This document shows positions 35,164 to 44,120 of a stretch of 64,000 nucleotides of DNA, piece after piece; positions within the stretch are counted from its first letter, which is position 1, and every line of letters begins with the position of its first letter. Source of the stretch: V1-33 sp964523105. GTDB lineage: Bacteria; Verrucomicrobiota; Verrucomicrobiia; Verrucomicrobiales; V1-33. The translations under genes and the position numbers were made by a program. The stretch is taken from NCBI GenBank assembly GCA_964523105.1, contig CAZFZN010000012.1, positions 103,563 to 167,562 on the forward strand, given 5' to 3'. The notes under the pieces were generated by a model. The model was not told the DNA's origin and did not search any database. It was given only the letters and a program-made list of their open reading frames with translations.

Positions 35164-36639
35164 ATGAAAAGCCACACTTTATCGTTTCATGGCCGCCGCG
35201 GAGGAGTTATGGCCATCGCCCTCGTCAGTATCGGGGCTTTGACCATTGGCTTTACGACTTGGGTGGGCCTGCTCGGTCAGCGAAGCCGCGCCGGGGAGGT
35301 GGAAGAGCACGCGGCCCGCCGCCGCATCGCGTCGTGGAACTCCCGCGGCGCCATCAGAGAGTATGCTCTCGCCCGCGCCATAACCTCCAGCCTGGATGAC
35401 GACGGAATGAACTTCGATCCCCTCGCCGGCTGGAGTGTCACCGCTGCTCCTTCATGGTCAGGCTATCCCATGGAAAGCAATACCCGGCTGGCCGGATTGA
35501 ACGGGTTTTCTTTCACCTGGGACTATCCTTATTCCAAAGTAATCGACACCCAGTCCGGCACTTTCGCGCTCGATTTCGTGCAGGCCGGCAACGGAAGACT
35601 GGATGCAGATTATACGGCGACCGCCAGCTATCAGAAAACTTATATACGAAGCCGCTGCCCGGTGCTGGGAGGTGATCTTCTCATTGTACACCGTTCGAGC
35701 CTGACGCCTCCTGTCGATCCGGTCGTGGCCGGGAATATCTCCGTCACAGGCCGGGTGCTCCACTTTGTTCCTGAACTGTCCGACACTGCTTATACCGCCC
35801 GTTCGCTTCGGTTCACGTCTGCTCCGTCCTCCGCGGGCACGGGACTTCGTCCACTGGACCTTGCCGGCAATGCGATTGTGCCGTCGAATCTTTCTTGGAC
35901 CCCTATAACATTCGGCAATATTGCAGGAAGTGCTGATTTCAGCGGGCAGTTGAATGTGATCGATGATGCTGCCAACGGCGGCAATTCTCTTAGACAGAAG
36001 CTCACCGGATCGCCCGCCACCATTCAAATCACAGGTGCGACCACCATGAGCGATCCGCGCGGATTCGAAAGTGACGGGAACGGGTTGATCACGCTTACTC
36101 CTTCAATCGGGGCCACTAACCCTGCGGACATTCCCAGTATCGTGGTGGACAGCGAAGTTGAAGAAATCGTCATTGAAGGACAGGATGACAGCAACTTCGC
36201 CACCTATGCGCGTTACCGGCCATCCATGGCATTGTGCTATGTCCAGGATGCTGCATCGACGCGACAGCTTCACACCATTCGCCTGCGCAGGCAGAACAGC
36301 CGGCGATTGATTCTGGCCATTAAACAGGAAGGCCCCAATCCGGGCACTCCTGTGAACATCATTGTCGAGGACACTCACTCCGTGAGCAACTGGCACATGG
36401 TGATCCTGGCGGAGAACACTCCTCTGGCTTTTTCCGCCGATGCCGCGGTATCCACGGTGAACCTCGTCGGCGGCATTCAGGCGAATGCTCCGATCACCGG
36501 CCCTTCCGGCACGCAGACCCTTAATCTTGAACTGGAGACCGATACCCGCGGGCTGATTCGCATGACGCCGCGCGCTGCGTGGGTCGAGGTCGTTATGCCG
36601 GATAAGATCCCGGGAACCTCAAACGACAACACCTGGTAA
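35164..36639 (+). CDS. Large pilin-related protein 2 (PilX/GspK-like N-terminus)
   Basis: A 491-aa protein. The N-terminus R-R-G-G-V-M-A-I-A-L-V-S-I-G-A-L-T-I-G-F resembles the R-G-x-A-L-I-x-V-L leader of PilX/GspK minor pilins rather than the canonical F-T-L-I-E; the +5 Glu is missing, as in GspK. An amphipathic helix follows, then a very long beta-rich body (about 400 residues) with D-D-S-N-F-A-T-Y-A-R and repeated small strands. By analogy with GspK it may cap a fibre tip (inference). It is 12 bp downstream of prepilin 1 and 9 bp upstream of prepilin 3. Confidence 0.6.
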   Translation: MKSHTLSFHGRRGGVMAIALVSIGALTIGFTTWVGLLGQRSRAGEVEEHAARRRIASWNSRGAIREYALARAITSSLDDDGMNFDPLAGWSVTAAPSWSGYPMESNTRLAGLNGFSFTWDYPYSKVIDTQSGTFALDFVQAGNGRLDADYTATASYQKTYIRSRCPVLGGDLLIVHRSSLTPPVDPVVAGNISVTGRVLHFVPELSDTAYTARSLRFTSAPSSAGTGLRPLDLAGNAIVPSNLSWTPITFGNIAGSADFSGQLNVIDDAANGGNSLRQKLTGSPATIQITGATTMSDPRGFESDGNGLITLTPSIGATNPADIPSIVVDSEVEEIVIEGQDDSNFATYARYRPSMALCYVQDAASTRQLHTIRLRRQNSRRLILAIKQEGPNPGTPVNIIVEDTHSVSNWHMVILAENTPLAFSADAAVSTVNLVGGIQANAPITGPSGTQTLNLELETDTRGLIRMTPRAAWVEVVMPDKIPGTSNDNTW

Positions 36640-36648
36640 CGGCCCGCC

Positions 36649-37089
36649 ATGAAAACGCAGCAATTCATTTCGCCAAAGCATCGCGCCGGCTATACGCTCA
36701 TTGAGATCATGGCTGCGGCGGGCTTGATCGCCGCGGCGGTCGCGGCCGCGTCTTCGCTCTCAATGACGATGACTGCTCAGGAGGAACTCTCGAGGGGGCA
36801 GTCAGCGGCGATACGCTACGGTGAAGCCGTTTCACGGCTCTGGCAGCTGGGAGTGAATCCCTCAGCCGTGCTCCTCGCGCAGCATCAGGGATTGCAGGGC
36901 AGCAATGGATCCTCTCCCATGAGTTTCTCCATCGTGGACGGCACTCCTGTCGATCTGGGTGACGACGGAGGGATTGCAGAGGGCACTGTGGAGACGGCAA
37001 CTGTTACAATTACCTGGCGACCATACGGTTCCACCTCGGACTCATTCATCTCATTCGACGTACTTCGTCCCGCCCCTGTTCACCGATAA
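36649..37089 (+). CDS. Small prepilin-like protein 3
   Basis: A 146-aa protein with a clear prepilin leader H-R-A-G-Y-T-L-I-E-I-M-A-A-A-G-L: cleavage after Gly, Tyr+1, Glu+5. It has an Ala-rich helix and a short beta C-terminus ending in F-D-V-L-R-P-A-P. It is the size of a GspI/GspH or PilV minor pilin and is the best candidate in this locus for a small structural subunit. Only one copy is present, and no abundant-expression signal is visible. Confidence 0.75.
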   Translation: MKTQQFISPKHRAGYTLIEIMAAAGLIAAAVAAASSLSMTMTAQEELSRGQSAAIRYGEAVSRLWQLGVNPSAVLLAQHQGLQGSNGSSPMSFSIVDGTPVDLGDDGGIAEGTVETATVTITWRPYGSTSDSFISFDVLRPAPVHR

Positions 37090-37125
37090 CGCACCTCCTT
37101 TGCCACAGCTAACCGACTCCACGCC

Positions 37126-38382
37126 ATGCTCAAGAAAGTAGTCCTCACCAATGTCAATTCCGGGCGCACTCAGGAGATCATCGTGGACACTGATGATGAC
37201 GCCAAAGCCATCGTCGGCTCGGGTAAAGCCAGCAATGAAGTGGCAAGGGTGACGACGATTTCCGGCGCCGATGAGAAAGTCTATCGCCTGTCCGTAAAGA
37301 AGCCGAATCTGGAGGACCGGGTCAATCTGTTTTCCGGAATCGCACGGTGCCTTGAACGCAACATCTCGACCATAAAGAGCTTCGAGTTGCAGGCGAACCG
37401 GGTTAGATCGCCACGGTACAAGGGGACGGTCGCAGATATTGCTGCGCAGATAAGTCAGGGGGAAAAAGTCAGCGATGCCATGGGACGGCATCAGGACCTC
37501 TTTGGAGAGGCGCTGCTTGCGCTGATTCGCGCCGGTGAGGAAGCCGGCCAACTCCCCGAAGTGTGCCGGCGCATTGCCAAGGGACAGAAGAAGACTCTGA
37601 AGATTCTCAAGAAATTGAAGAGCGGCATGATCTACCCGTGCATCGTGCTGATCATCGGTGTGGGGGTCATCATCACCATGTCCATGACGCTCGTGCCGGC
37701 ATTGAAGGGGCTCTACGGGCAGTTTAACAGCGAACTGCCGACGGCGACCAAGGCCATGATGATACTCTCCGATATTCTGCTCAGTCAGCCGTGGCTGGTG
37801 GCGCTGCCGATCTTCGGGATGGTCATGCTGTTTCGAAACTGGGGTAAAATTTGCGCCATTCCCGGCGTGCAGCGATTCTGGCTCAAACTCCCGACGGTTG
37901 GAAACATCGTCCGAAAGAGTTCAGCGGCGGTCAGTTTCCGTACGCTGGCCATGCTCATTGAGAGCAATGTCCGGGTCTCGACCGCACTCCGGATTACCGG
38001 AGAAAGCGCCCCTAACGTCACTCATCGCGAGTTTTTCTCCTCCGTAAAAGAACATATCGAGGAGGGTCTCGCCCTGCATGAATCCTTCCTGCTGGAATCC
38101 CACCGCCTCGGCCCGGACGGCCGCCCGATTTCCGGACTGATGCAGCTCAGCAGCGAAACCGGTTCCTCGACTGACATGCTTGAGGAGATCGCCGACGACT
38201 ATGAGGAGGAACTGGATAATATCGGGAATCAGATAGACAAGATTCTGGAGCCAATCACGATTATCGTCCTCGGCATCATGGTTGGGTTTCTCATCTACGC
38301 CATCTACTCGCCCATCTTCAATCTTGGCAAGGTCGTTCTTCCCAAGACAAAGCCGGGTGCCGCCGCGGCCGCAAAGAAGTAG
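37126..38382 (+). CDS. PilC/GspF-like inner-membrane platform protein
   Basis: A 418-aa polytopic protein with two homologous T2SSF domains. The first (about 65-190) includes L-F-S-G-I-A-R-C-L-E-R-N-I-S and L-L-A-L-I-R-A-G-E-E-A-G-Q-L. The second (about 265-390) includes F-R-T-L-A-M-L-I-E-S-N-V-R-V-S-T-A-L and L-M-Q-L-S-S-E-T-G-S-S. Three hydrophobic segments lie near 175-195, 220-235 and 375-395, the usual PilC topology. A Lys/Ala-rich tail ends the protein. It is last in the nine-gene run, 36 bp after prepilin 3, and would couple the ATPase to the pilins. Confidence 0.9.
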   Translation: MLKKVVLTNVNSGRTQEIIVDTDDDAKAIVGSGKASNEVARVTTISGADEKVYRLSVKKPNLEDRVNLFSGIARCLERNISTIKSFELQANRVRSPRYKGTVADIAAQISQGEKVSDAMGRHQDLFGEALLALIRAGEEAGQLPEVCRRIAKGQKKTLKILKKLKSGMIYPCIVLIIGVGVIITMSMTLVPALKGLYGQFNSELPTATKAMMILSDILLSQPWLVALPIFGMVMLFRNWGKICAIPGVQRFWLKLPTVGNIVRKSSAAVSFRTLAMLIESNVRVSTALRITGESAPNVTHREFFSSVKEHIEEGLALHESFLLESHRLGPDGRPISGLMQLSSETGSSTDMLEEIADDYEEELDNIGNQIDKILEPITIIVLGIMVGFLIYAIYSPIFNLGKVVLPKTKPGAAAAAKK

Positions 38383-38571
38383 GCTGCCGGGACGGGGGGG
38401 CGCTGCGCCAGGCCATTTCCCGGAGCTTGATGCTTTGGGCAGCCTGGGGTGAGGCCGATGGAACCGCACTAGCTGTGCCGTCGCGTCAATGGGATGTCCA
38501 TTAATGCAAGGTCGGAGCACTGCTCTGGCACTGCCAGGTTTGGATACGGGGGAAGATGCACGCGTTCCGGG

Positions 38572-39735
38572 CTACGGGCCACAACTGTAGATAACAACAT
38601 TCCTGGTCGATCTCCCCGCCGCGATGATTTCCGGGCGGGAGTCCCCGTCGAGGTCTGCGATTTTGAGGTCTTCGCAAGCCATCGTGTTGGGTTCGCTGAC
38701 CCAATGGCTCGTCCAGGTTCCGTCCTTTTCCTCGTAGATTTTGATGCCGGTTTGTTTATCGGCGTTGGGCTCGCGCCAGCCGGCGACGATTTGGAGGCGG
38801 CCGTTTCCCAGAACATCGCCTGTAGCCAGGGCGTGCCCCTGATTGAAGGAGCGGTCCAGAATGCGGCGGTGCCATGTGCGGGTCTTGTCGTCCCGCGTGA
38901 AGAGTGTCAGCAGTGGTCCGTGAAAGGGCTCGATACAGGTGATTCGGTCCGGTCCCGGACCAAGGCGGACTTCTCCGGCCCCGCCCCAGGCGGGCGTTTC
39001 CGCGTCGCTGAGCGGGAGGCGGTTCGTTCCCCAGCCGGTTCCGTCCGGCACGGCTCTCAGGAGCGCCTCTTTTCCACCGATGAGAAGTTCATCTTTGTCC
39101 GGGAGGGACTGCAGATCGAAATTGTGAGTGACATGCAGGGATTCGTCGAGCACCGACTGTTTCCATGCGGCGGGATCTCCTGGACTGCCTGGAAAGGCGT
39201 AGGAGATGATCCTGACTCCTTTGGGACCTGCGCCCCCACTGTTGCCACGCCCGTGGAGCGGCAGGACGACGAGGGCGTATGATTTGGCTCCGGTGCGCAC
39301 CCAGTGCATGCGGTGGGTAGTGGGCTCGTGGGGAAGAACGACGGGTTTCCACAGTTCACCGTCTTTGTCCGGGCGCTGGAGGTAAAGGACGGCGCCGCTT
39401 TCGGCGACATTGTTCGTTTCACCGGGATTCCACTGCGCACCGACGGCGATTTCGACCTTGCCGTCTCCGTCCAGGTCACGGGCGGCGATGCAAACGTTGT
39501 CGCGCGGAGTGAGATTCCTGGCGATGACAGATTTTTTCCAGCCGGGATTTTGATACCAGACGATCTCCCTGGCGTCGGCGAGGAGGATGTCAGGCTTTTT
39601 ATCGCCGTCCACATCGCCGATAGCGAGACCGTAACCGATCGTGATTTTGTCATCCACGACGGTGGCCTTGAAAGCGGGGGCCGCTACTGCGGCGGCGGCA
39701 AGGGTGTGAAGCAGGAAACAGAGATGCGGGCTCAT
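38572..39735 (-). CDS. Secreted FG-GAP/VCBS-repeat protein
   Basis: A 387-aa protein starting at 39735 with a signal peptide (L-C-F-L-L-H-T-L-A-A-A-A-V-A-A). It carries FG-GAP/VCBS type beta-propeller repeats with calcium-loop signatures, I-G-D-V-D-G-D-K-K-P-D-I-L-L near the N-terminus, A-R-D-L-D-G-D-G-K-V-E-I-A, T-G-D-V-L-G-N-G-R-L-Q-I and I-A-D-L-D-G-D-S-R-P-E-I-I-A at the end, which suggests one complete propeller. Such proteins are common extracellular or lipid-anchored scaffolds in Verrucomicrobiota and Planctomycetota. No enzymatic residues can be named. It is convergent with the pilus-like operon across a 189-bp gap. Confidence 0.8.
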   Translation of the reverse strand: MSPHLCFLLHTLAAAAVAAPAFKATVVDDKITIGYGLAIGDVDGDKKPDILLADAREIVWYQNPGWKKSVIARNLTPRDNVCIAARDLDGDGKVEIAVGAQWNPGETNNVAESGAVLYLQRPDKDGELWKPVVLPHEPTTHRMHWVRTGAKSYALVVLPLHGRGNSGGAGPKGVRIISYAFPGSPGDPAAWKQSVLDESLHVTHNFDLQSLPDKDELLIGGKEALLRAVPDGTGWGTNRLPLSDAETPAWGGAGEVRLGPGPDRITCIEPFHGPLLTLFTRDDKTRTWHRRILDRSFNQGHALATGDVLGNGRLQIVAGWREPNADKQTGIKIYEEKDGTWTSHWVSEPNTMACEDLKIADLDGDSRPEIIAAGRSTRNVVIYSCGP

Positions 39736-39870
39736 CCCCGGATTGGGCCGCGGAAACCAGGTGAGAGCAACGGCGGGAATGCGGATGGCAGTCCGTGAGC
39801 GATGCCTGCGGAGAATCGCAATGCGCCGAATTTCCATAAGTAAACTTTCTGCGCCGTTTGACTAAAATAC

Positions 39871-41694
39871 ATGGTTCCAGGTGAAAGTGCACCCATTCCG
39901 GATATTTCCGCCAGCACCACATTCATGCCGCTCATGAATACGCTCTGCACATAGTGGGGCCTTCATGTGGCGAGCGGGGCGGGCACTATCGTGACCCGGG
40001 AGGATGCCATCAACGCGCTCCAGAATCCCGGCGCGGTGCACAGTTACGGCAAGGCCCCTGTGCTCAATCATTCCGATGCCGATCGCCCCGGGCTGGGCGG
40101 ACTTTTTGCCGGTGAACTGGACCTGCCGGACGCCGTTGCAGGAGTCAATGACGACGACTTCGCGATCCATGCCCGGGGACGTCTCGTGATCCCCGCGGAC
40201 GGGCAGTACACCTTCTGCTTCAAGGGACCGGAATGGTGTGCGGTCCGCACCGCGGGGCAGGCATGGCAAAAGGTCGGCGGTGAATTCGGCATCGATCCCG
40301 CCGATCCCTCGACGGTGCTCACCTACCGCAACAACTCCGCCAACAACACCAGCCTCAGTGATTTCACCGCCCATGCCGTGATCCCCCTGCCCGCCGGCTG
40401 TCATGACATCGATCTCGTCACCGGCGACCGCGACGGCAGCTTCTTTATGGAACTCTACTCCCGCCCGGGGAATTTCATCAACACCGGTGAATACACCTCC
40501 GGCGCCGCCAACAACGTTATCGAGAACCCGACGAGCAACGAATACCGCCTCGTCGGCTATCGCAGCACCGGCACGCTGCCGGTACCCTGGGAGGACGGTA
40601 ACGGCTGGACTCGCCGCGGCACCACTCCCGCCACCACCACCCAGCCGGCGGGCTGGCCCGGCACTAACATCGCCAACCATGAGATCTGGCTCACGGCGAA
40701 TGGCGTGACCACCGATCCGACGACGCGAGATACGGTGAATGAACGGAATCCTCAAAACCCCACCACGGATGCCGGAATTCCCAACGGGCGGGATATCTGG
40801 CGGCAAACCACCAGTGATGACAACTACCTCGATGAAGGATTCGAGGCCATGCGCGTCATTCCGGCCGCGGGCACTGACAGCATTGGATGGCAGGGCGATG
40901 ACGGCGGGTTCGTGGAGATTCAGGATCTCCCGGCCGGGGCGGAGTTCAGCACGCGTTTCGAAGCCATGAGTGTGCTGACTCCGGTGGTGGCCAATGCCGC
41001 CAACGGCACCTTCAACGGACGCATTCAGCTTTCTGTGGGCGGCGGCAATACCTGCACGATATCACGTCTTACGTTCCCCGGCGACGGATCGGTCAGCGAT
41101 CCGGCCACTTATCCGATCAAATCCCTCCACTTCGAGGGCACCGGCGGGTGCTATTGGAAAATCTTCTCCGGTACGGCAAACGGTTACGGACGCATGCTGA
41201 CCCCGCTGTCCCGCAACGGCGCGGACGCCGCCGCGGCCGATGTGAGCGGAATCCAGCTCGCCGGCCCCGACATCGAAATCGTCGCCGTCGGCATGACGGC
41301 CGGCCCGGCGTTCTCCTTCACCTTCCTCTCAGTGCCGGGAGTCGCCTATACCATCTGGCGGTCGGACAACCTCACAACATTGACCAGCCAGGGCACGATC
41401 ACGGCCACGGGGCTCACGACTACCTACACGTCCGGTCCCATCGGGCCGGGCGATCCGCGCTATTTTTATCGCGCGAGCAAACAGGCCGGCGCAAGGAATT
41501 CAGGCCCCGGGGTGGAAACCCCACCGCGGGACTTTTCGTTCGCCATGGCCTGCAACGCCGGGCCGTTGCAGAGTCGCGGAAAACGGGGCATCTGCGCCGT
41601 GATTGTTCTCCGCTATGAAATTCGCCGCCGTCATTTCATCCCTGCTCTGTGTTTTCGTTTTGTGCTCTGTGCCGGCCGCCGAAGGGGACCGTAA
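39871..41694 (+). pseudogene. Damaged PA14-like secreted-protein gene
   Basis: The intact frame runs from GTG 39967 to 41694 (575 aa) but lacks a signal peptide. The same frame can be read upstream from ATG 39871 for 27 codons and is interrupted by TAG at 39952. Residues ~60-130 after the GTG hold a PA14-like module (D-D-D-F-A-I-H-A-R-G-R-L-V-I-P, then G-Q-Y-T-F-C-F). A later C-terminal segment, Y-T-I-W-R-S-D-N-L-T ... Y-F-Y-R-A-S, is where such proteins normally end. The frame instead reads on ~60 Arg-rich residues and overlaps the next gene by 80 bases. Both ends therefore look disrupted. It may be a truncated gene that is still expressed. Confidence 0.5.
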
Positions 41695-42358
41695 GCCCAC
41701 GCTGACGGAGGCGAAGGCTGAGTTCGCCAAAGCGGACAAAGCTCTCAATACCGCGTGGGACGCCGTGAAAAAGGAATTCAGTCCGGCGGCTTTTGCAGCG
41801 CTGCGCGAGGAGCAGCGCGACTGGGTGGAGTGGCGCGATCACATCGCCGCGTCGCCGGCCTACTCCGGTGCTCCGGCGGCGGATGAAGCACAGCGGATGC
41901 AGAGTGCGGAGTACTTTTCCATTGCCGCAGGATTGTCCGCGGATCGCACGGCATGGCTGCGGGCGCTGCTTACAAAGGAGGCGCCGGAATCCATGACCGG
42001 TCACTGGATCGACAGCTACGGCGGGATGATTGAAATCGTCGAGAAGCAGGGGAAGCTCCATTTTCGCATCAATGTCGTGCGCGGTCCGACGGCGCATGTC
42101 GGGGAACTGGCAGGCGTCGCCCGGTGGAATCAGTCCATCGGATGGTTCAGCGACAAGGGAACGGACAAGTCACGCACGGATGAAACGAATCTCGCGTTCA
42201 TTCACGAAGGCGGGAAACTGAAGATCACCGGTGCCAACACCCAGCACTATCACGGCGCCCGTGCTTACTTCGACGGCGACTATGTGCGGACCCGCGACCT
42301 GACTGCCGCCGAACAAACCGAAGTGCTCCAGGCGGCCGCCGGCGGGGCGGGGGAGTGA
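41615..42358 (+). CDS. LprI/DUF1311-like exported protein
   Basis: A 247-aa protein from ATG 41615 with a signal peptide (M-K-F-A-A-V-I-S-S-L-L-C-V-F-V-L-C). The N-terminal half has the LprI-like pattern: A-D-K-A-L-N-T-A-W, a Leu-rich helix, L-R-E-E-Q-R-D-W-V-E-W-R-D, though the paired cysteines of LprI are missing. The C-terminal half is a beta-rich domain starting G-H-W-I-D-S-Y-G-G-M-I-E-I. LprI-type proteins inhibit lysozyme in some bacteria; here the role is unproven. Confidence 0.65.
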   Translation: MKFAAVISSLLCVFVLCSVPAAEGDRKPTLTEAKAEFAKADKALNTAWDAVKKEFSPAAFAALREEQRDWVEWRDHIAASPAYSGAPAADEAQRMQSAEYFSIAAGLSADRTAWLRALLTKEAPESMTGHWIDSYGGMIEIVEKQGKLHFRINVVRGPTAHVGELAGVARWNQSIGWFSDKGTDKSRTDETNLAFIHEGGKLKITGANTQHYHGARAYFDGDYVRTRDLTAAEQTEVLQAAAGGAGE

Positions 42359-42425
42359 AGGCGGGTGCCTGTGAACCCGGTTTCTCCTGCTTGCCGGCGC
42401 AGCGCGTGCCGCCATAATCGCGCAA

Positions 42426-43139
42426 ATGACGCACGATCCCTCCCCGGACGAACTGACGCTGCAGCACCTCCTCGGTGCTGCGCTGGATGCCTCCGGTGCG
42501 GAGCGGAGGCGCGACGAAGTTCAGGTGCTCGATCTCGCCTGCGGCGAATGCCGGGAAGTCGAAGTGGTGTCATCGGCGGCTTTGGAGAAACTCGGGCGCA
42601 CCGGGGCTGTGCTGCGCTTCACAGGCGCGGATATTCGCGGCGCGGAGATCGATACCGCACGCCGCCGGGCGCGGAAACTTGCCGAGGCGGGCGCCACGGT
42701 GGAGTTCCTGCAGACGGACTGCGCGAACCTCGAAGACCACCGGGAACTCGGACGCTCGTTCGATCTCGTTTTCCTCCGTCACCAGAATTACTGGCACGAC
42801 CGCCCCGCATGGCGCCGCATTTTTGCCAATGGCCTCCGGCGGCTCCATGACTCCGGGCTGCTCGTCATTTCCAGTTATTTCGATGCAGAGCACGATCTCG
42901 CCGTGAGAGCGATCACCGCGGCCGGCGGAGAACTGGTGACGAGTGTGCGGAACCGGAATTCCCGTGCCCTTCCAACTCCTGGCAAGTCGGTGGACCGGCA
43001 TCTCGCCGTCTTCCGCAGACAAGGCCCGGCGCTAGATCGCCTCCAGCAGCTTCAGCATCAGCCACGCGGCGTCGAGGCAGCAAATCAGGGCAGCGGTTTG
43101 AAGGATCAGGCCCCCGGTCCGGCCGTTTTGCCGTTCTGA
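42426..43139 (+). CDS. SAM-dependent methyltransferase
   Basis: A 237-aa class I methyltransferase. Motif I is V-L-D-L-A-C-G-E-C at about residues 34-42. The acidic end of strand 2 reads F-T-G-A-D-I-R. Motif II-like F-L-Q-T-D-C-A-N-L, then F-D-L-V-F-L-R-H-Q-N-Y and L-L-V-I-S-S-Y-F follow. The substrate is unknown. The last ~36 residues lie inside the 3' end of the convergent membrane-protein gene (108-bp overlap) and look like antisense read-through, so the 3' end may have been extended by mutation. Confidence 0.75.
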   Translation: MTHDPSPDELTLQHLLGAALDASGAERRRDEVQVLDLACGECREVEVVSSAALEKLGRTGAVLRFTGADIRGAEIDTARRRARKLAEAGATVEFLQTDCANLEDHRELGRSFDLVFLRHQNYWHDRPAWRRIFANGLRRLHDSGLLVISSYFDAEHDLAVRAITAAGGELVTSVRNRNSRALPTPGKSVDRHLAVFRRQGPALDRLQQLQHQPRGVEAANQGSGLKDQAPGPAVLPF

Positions 43140-44117
43140 GAGCCGGGCGATGGCGGCTCCGGCGAGCCAGGCGAAAAGTGCCGCCGGGAGGGGCAGCAAA
43201 TGCCACCAGCGTTCCAGTTCCGGTGTCAGCCGTTCCTGCGCGCTGAAGGCCGCACCGAAGCCGAGGCACCCGGTGTACAGGAGAATCCGGCGGGGCAAAG
43301 CAGCGGCCCCGGACGGCCGGTGAATGGTATCCACTGCGGTTAGAATGGCGCAGGCGCCGCAGACCAGATGCACCGCCCACACTGGAATGGCCGTGAGGTG
43401 GCGGCCCGCCGCCAGTCCGGCCGCAAAGGCGAGGGCAATCAGCAGGGTTCGCATCGCCGGGGATTTCCTGTCTCCGAGGATACTGGCCGTGAGAAAAACG
43501 AACCAAAGCCCCAGGAGTGTCGCCGGCCGCGGAGTGCGGACCAGACTGCCCGCCTCCGCCCCGCCGCTGACGAATCCCGTGTTGAAGCTGATTTCCCGGT
43601 CCCGGGGCAGCACTCCGAATTTCCACGGCGTTTCCCCATGCGGACCGTAGCGATAGGCATAACTCAAATCCCACGGCACGCCGGGCGATGACGGAAACTC
43701 CACACACATGTTCTGACTGATCGACAGCGTGCGGGGCGGAGTGCTCAATGGATACCCGACCGTCCAGACGAAGTGGGACCGGTCCGGTCCCTCCAGCCCG
43801 TCGTCGATCACTTCCGGCGGCTTGATGTCCTGCACGCTGCCAGCCACGCGGTTCCCGTCCGCCTTGATTTGAAAATGGTCGAGCAGATAACCGGAATGGC
43901 GCGCGGCAAATTCCTCCGCCTCCAGTGCGTCCACCTGACCGCTTTCCGTCACCGGCAGCCCCTGCACCACGATAAGTTCGCGCACGGAGACATGCAGCAC
44001 CAGCGTGACGCGGTCAGGGGCCGCATAAATCCACACCGGGTTCTGCAGAATCGGATGAGCGCCCGCACCTGCCAGGGTGAGCAGCAGCAGGGCCAGAAGC
44101 AGGGCCGCCCGTTGCAT
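43032..44117 (-). CDS. HupE/UreJ-like membrane protein (tentative)
   Basis: A 361-aa protein with a signal peptide (A-A-L-L-L-A-L-L-L-L-T-L-A-G-A-G-A-H-P), a ~170-residue extracytoplasmic beta-rich domain, and about six hydrophobic helices from residue ~200 on. The plan (exported N-terminal domain starting A-H-P, then membrane helices) is that of the HupE/UreJ_2 family, but the G-x-x-H-x-x-x-G-x-D-H metal motif of that family is not visible. The call is therefore structural only. It is followed downstream on the same strand by nothing; the DedA gene lies just upstream (4-base gap). Confidence 0.45.
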   Translation of the reverse strand: MQRAALLLALLLLTLAGAGAHPILQNPVWIYAAPDRVTLVLHVSVRELIVVQGLPVTESGQVDALEAEEFAARHSGYLLDHFQIKADGNRVAGSVQDIKPPEVIDDGLEGPDRSHFVWTVGYPLSTPPRTLSISQNMCVEFPSSPGVPWDLSYAYRYGPHGETPWKFGVLPRDREISFNTGFVSGGAEAGSLVRTPRPATLLGLWFVFLTASILGDRKSPAMRTLLIALAFAAGLAAGRHLTAIPVWAVHLVCGACAILTAVDTIHRPSGAAALPRRILLYTGCLGFGAAFSAQERLTPELERWWHLLPLPAALFAWLAGAAIARLSERQNGRTGGLILQTAALICCLDAAWLMLKLLEAI

Positions 44118-44120
44118 GGC

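Noticed and set aside
38383..38571. Possible second intergenic repeat family (GGTCGGAGCACTGCTCTGG region)
   Set aside because: Only one copy is present in the window and no pairing structure beyond a short palindrome, so it cannot be supported as a repeat.
39952..39954. In-frame TAG as a recoded (pyrrolysine-like) codon
   Set aside because: Nothing else in the window suggests stop recoding, and the same gene also has a disrupted 3' end, so decay explains it better.
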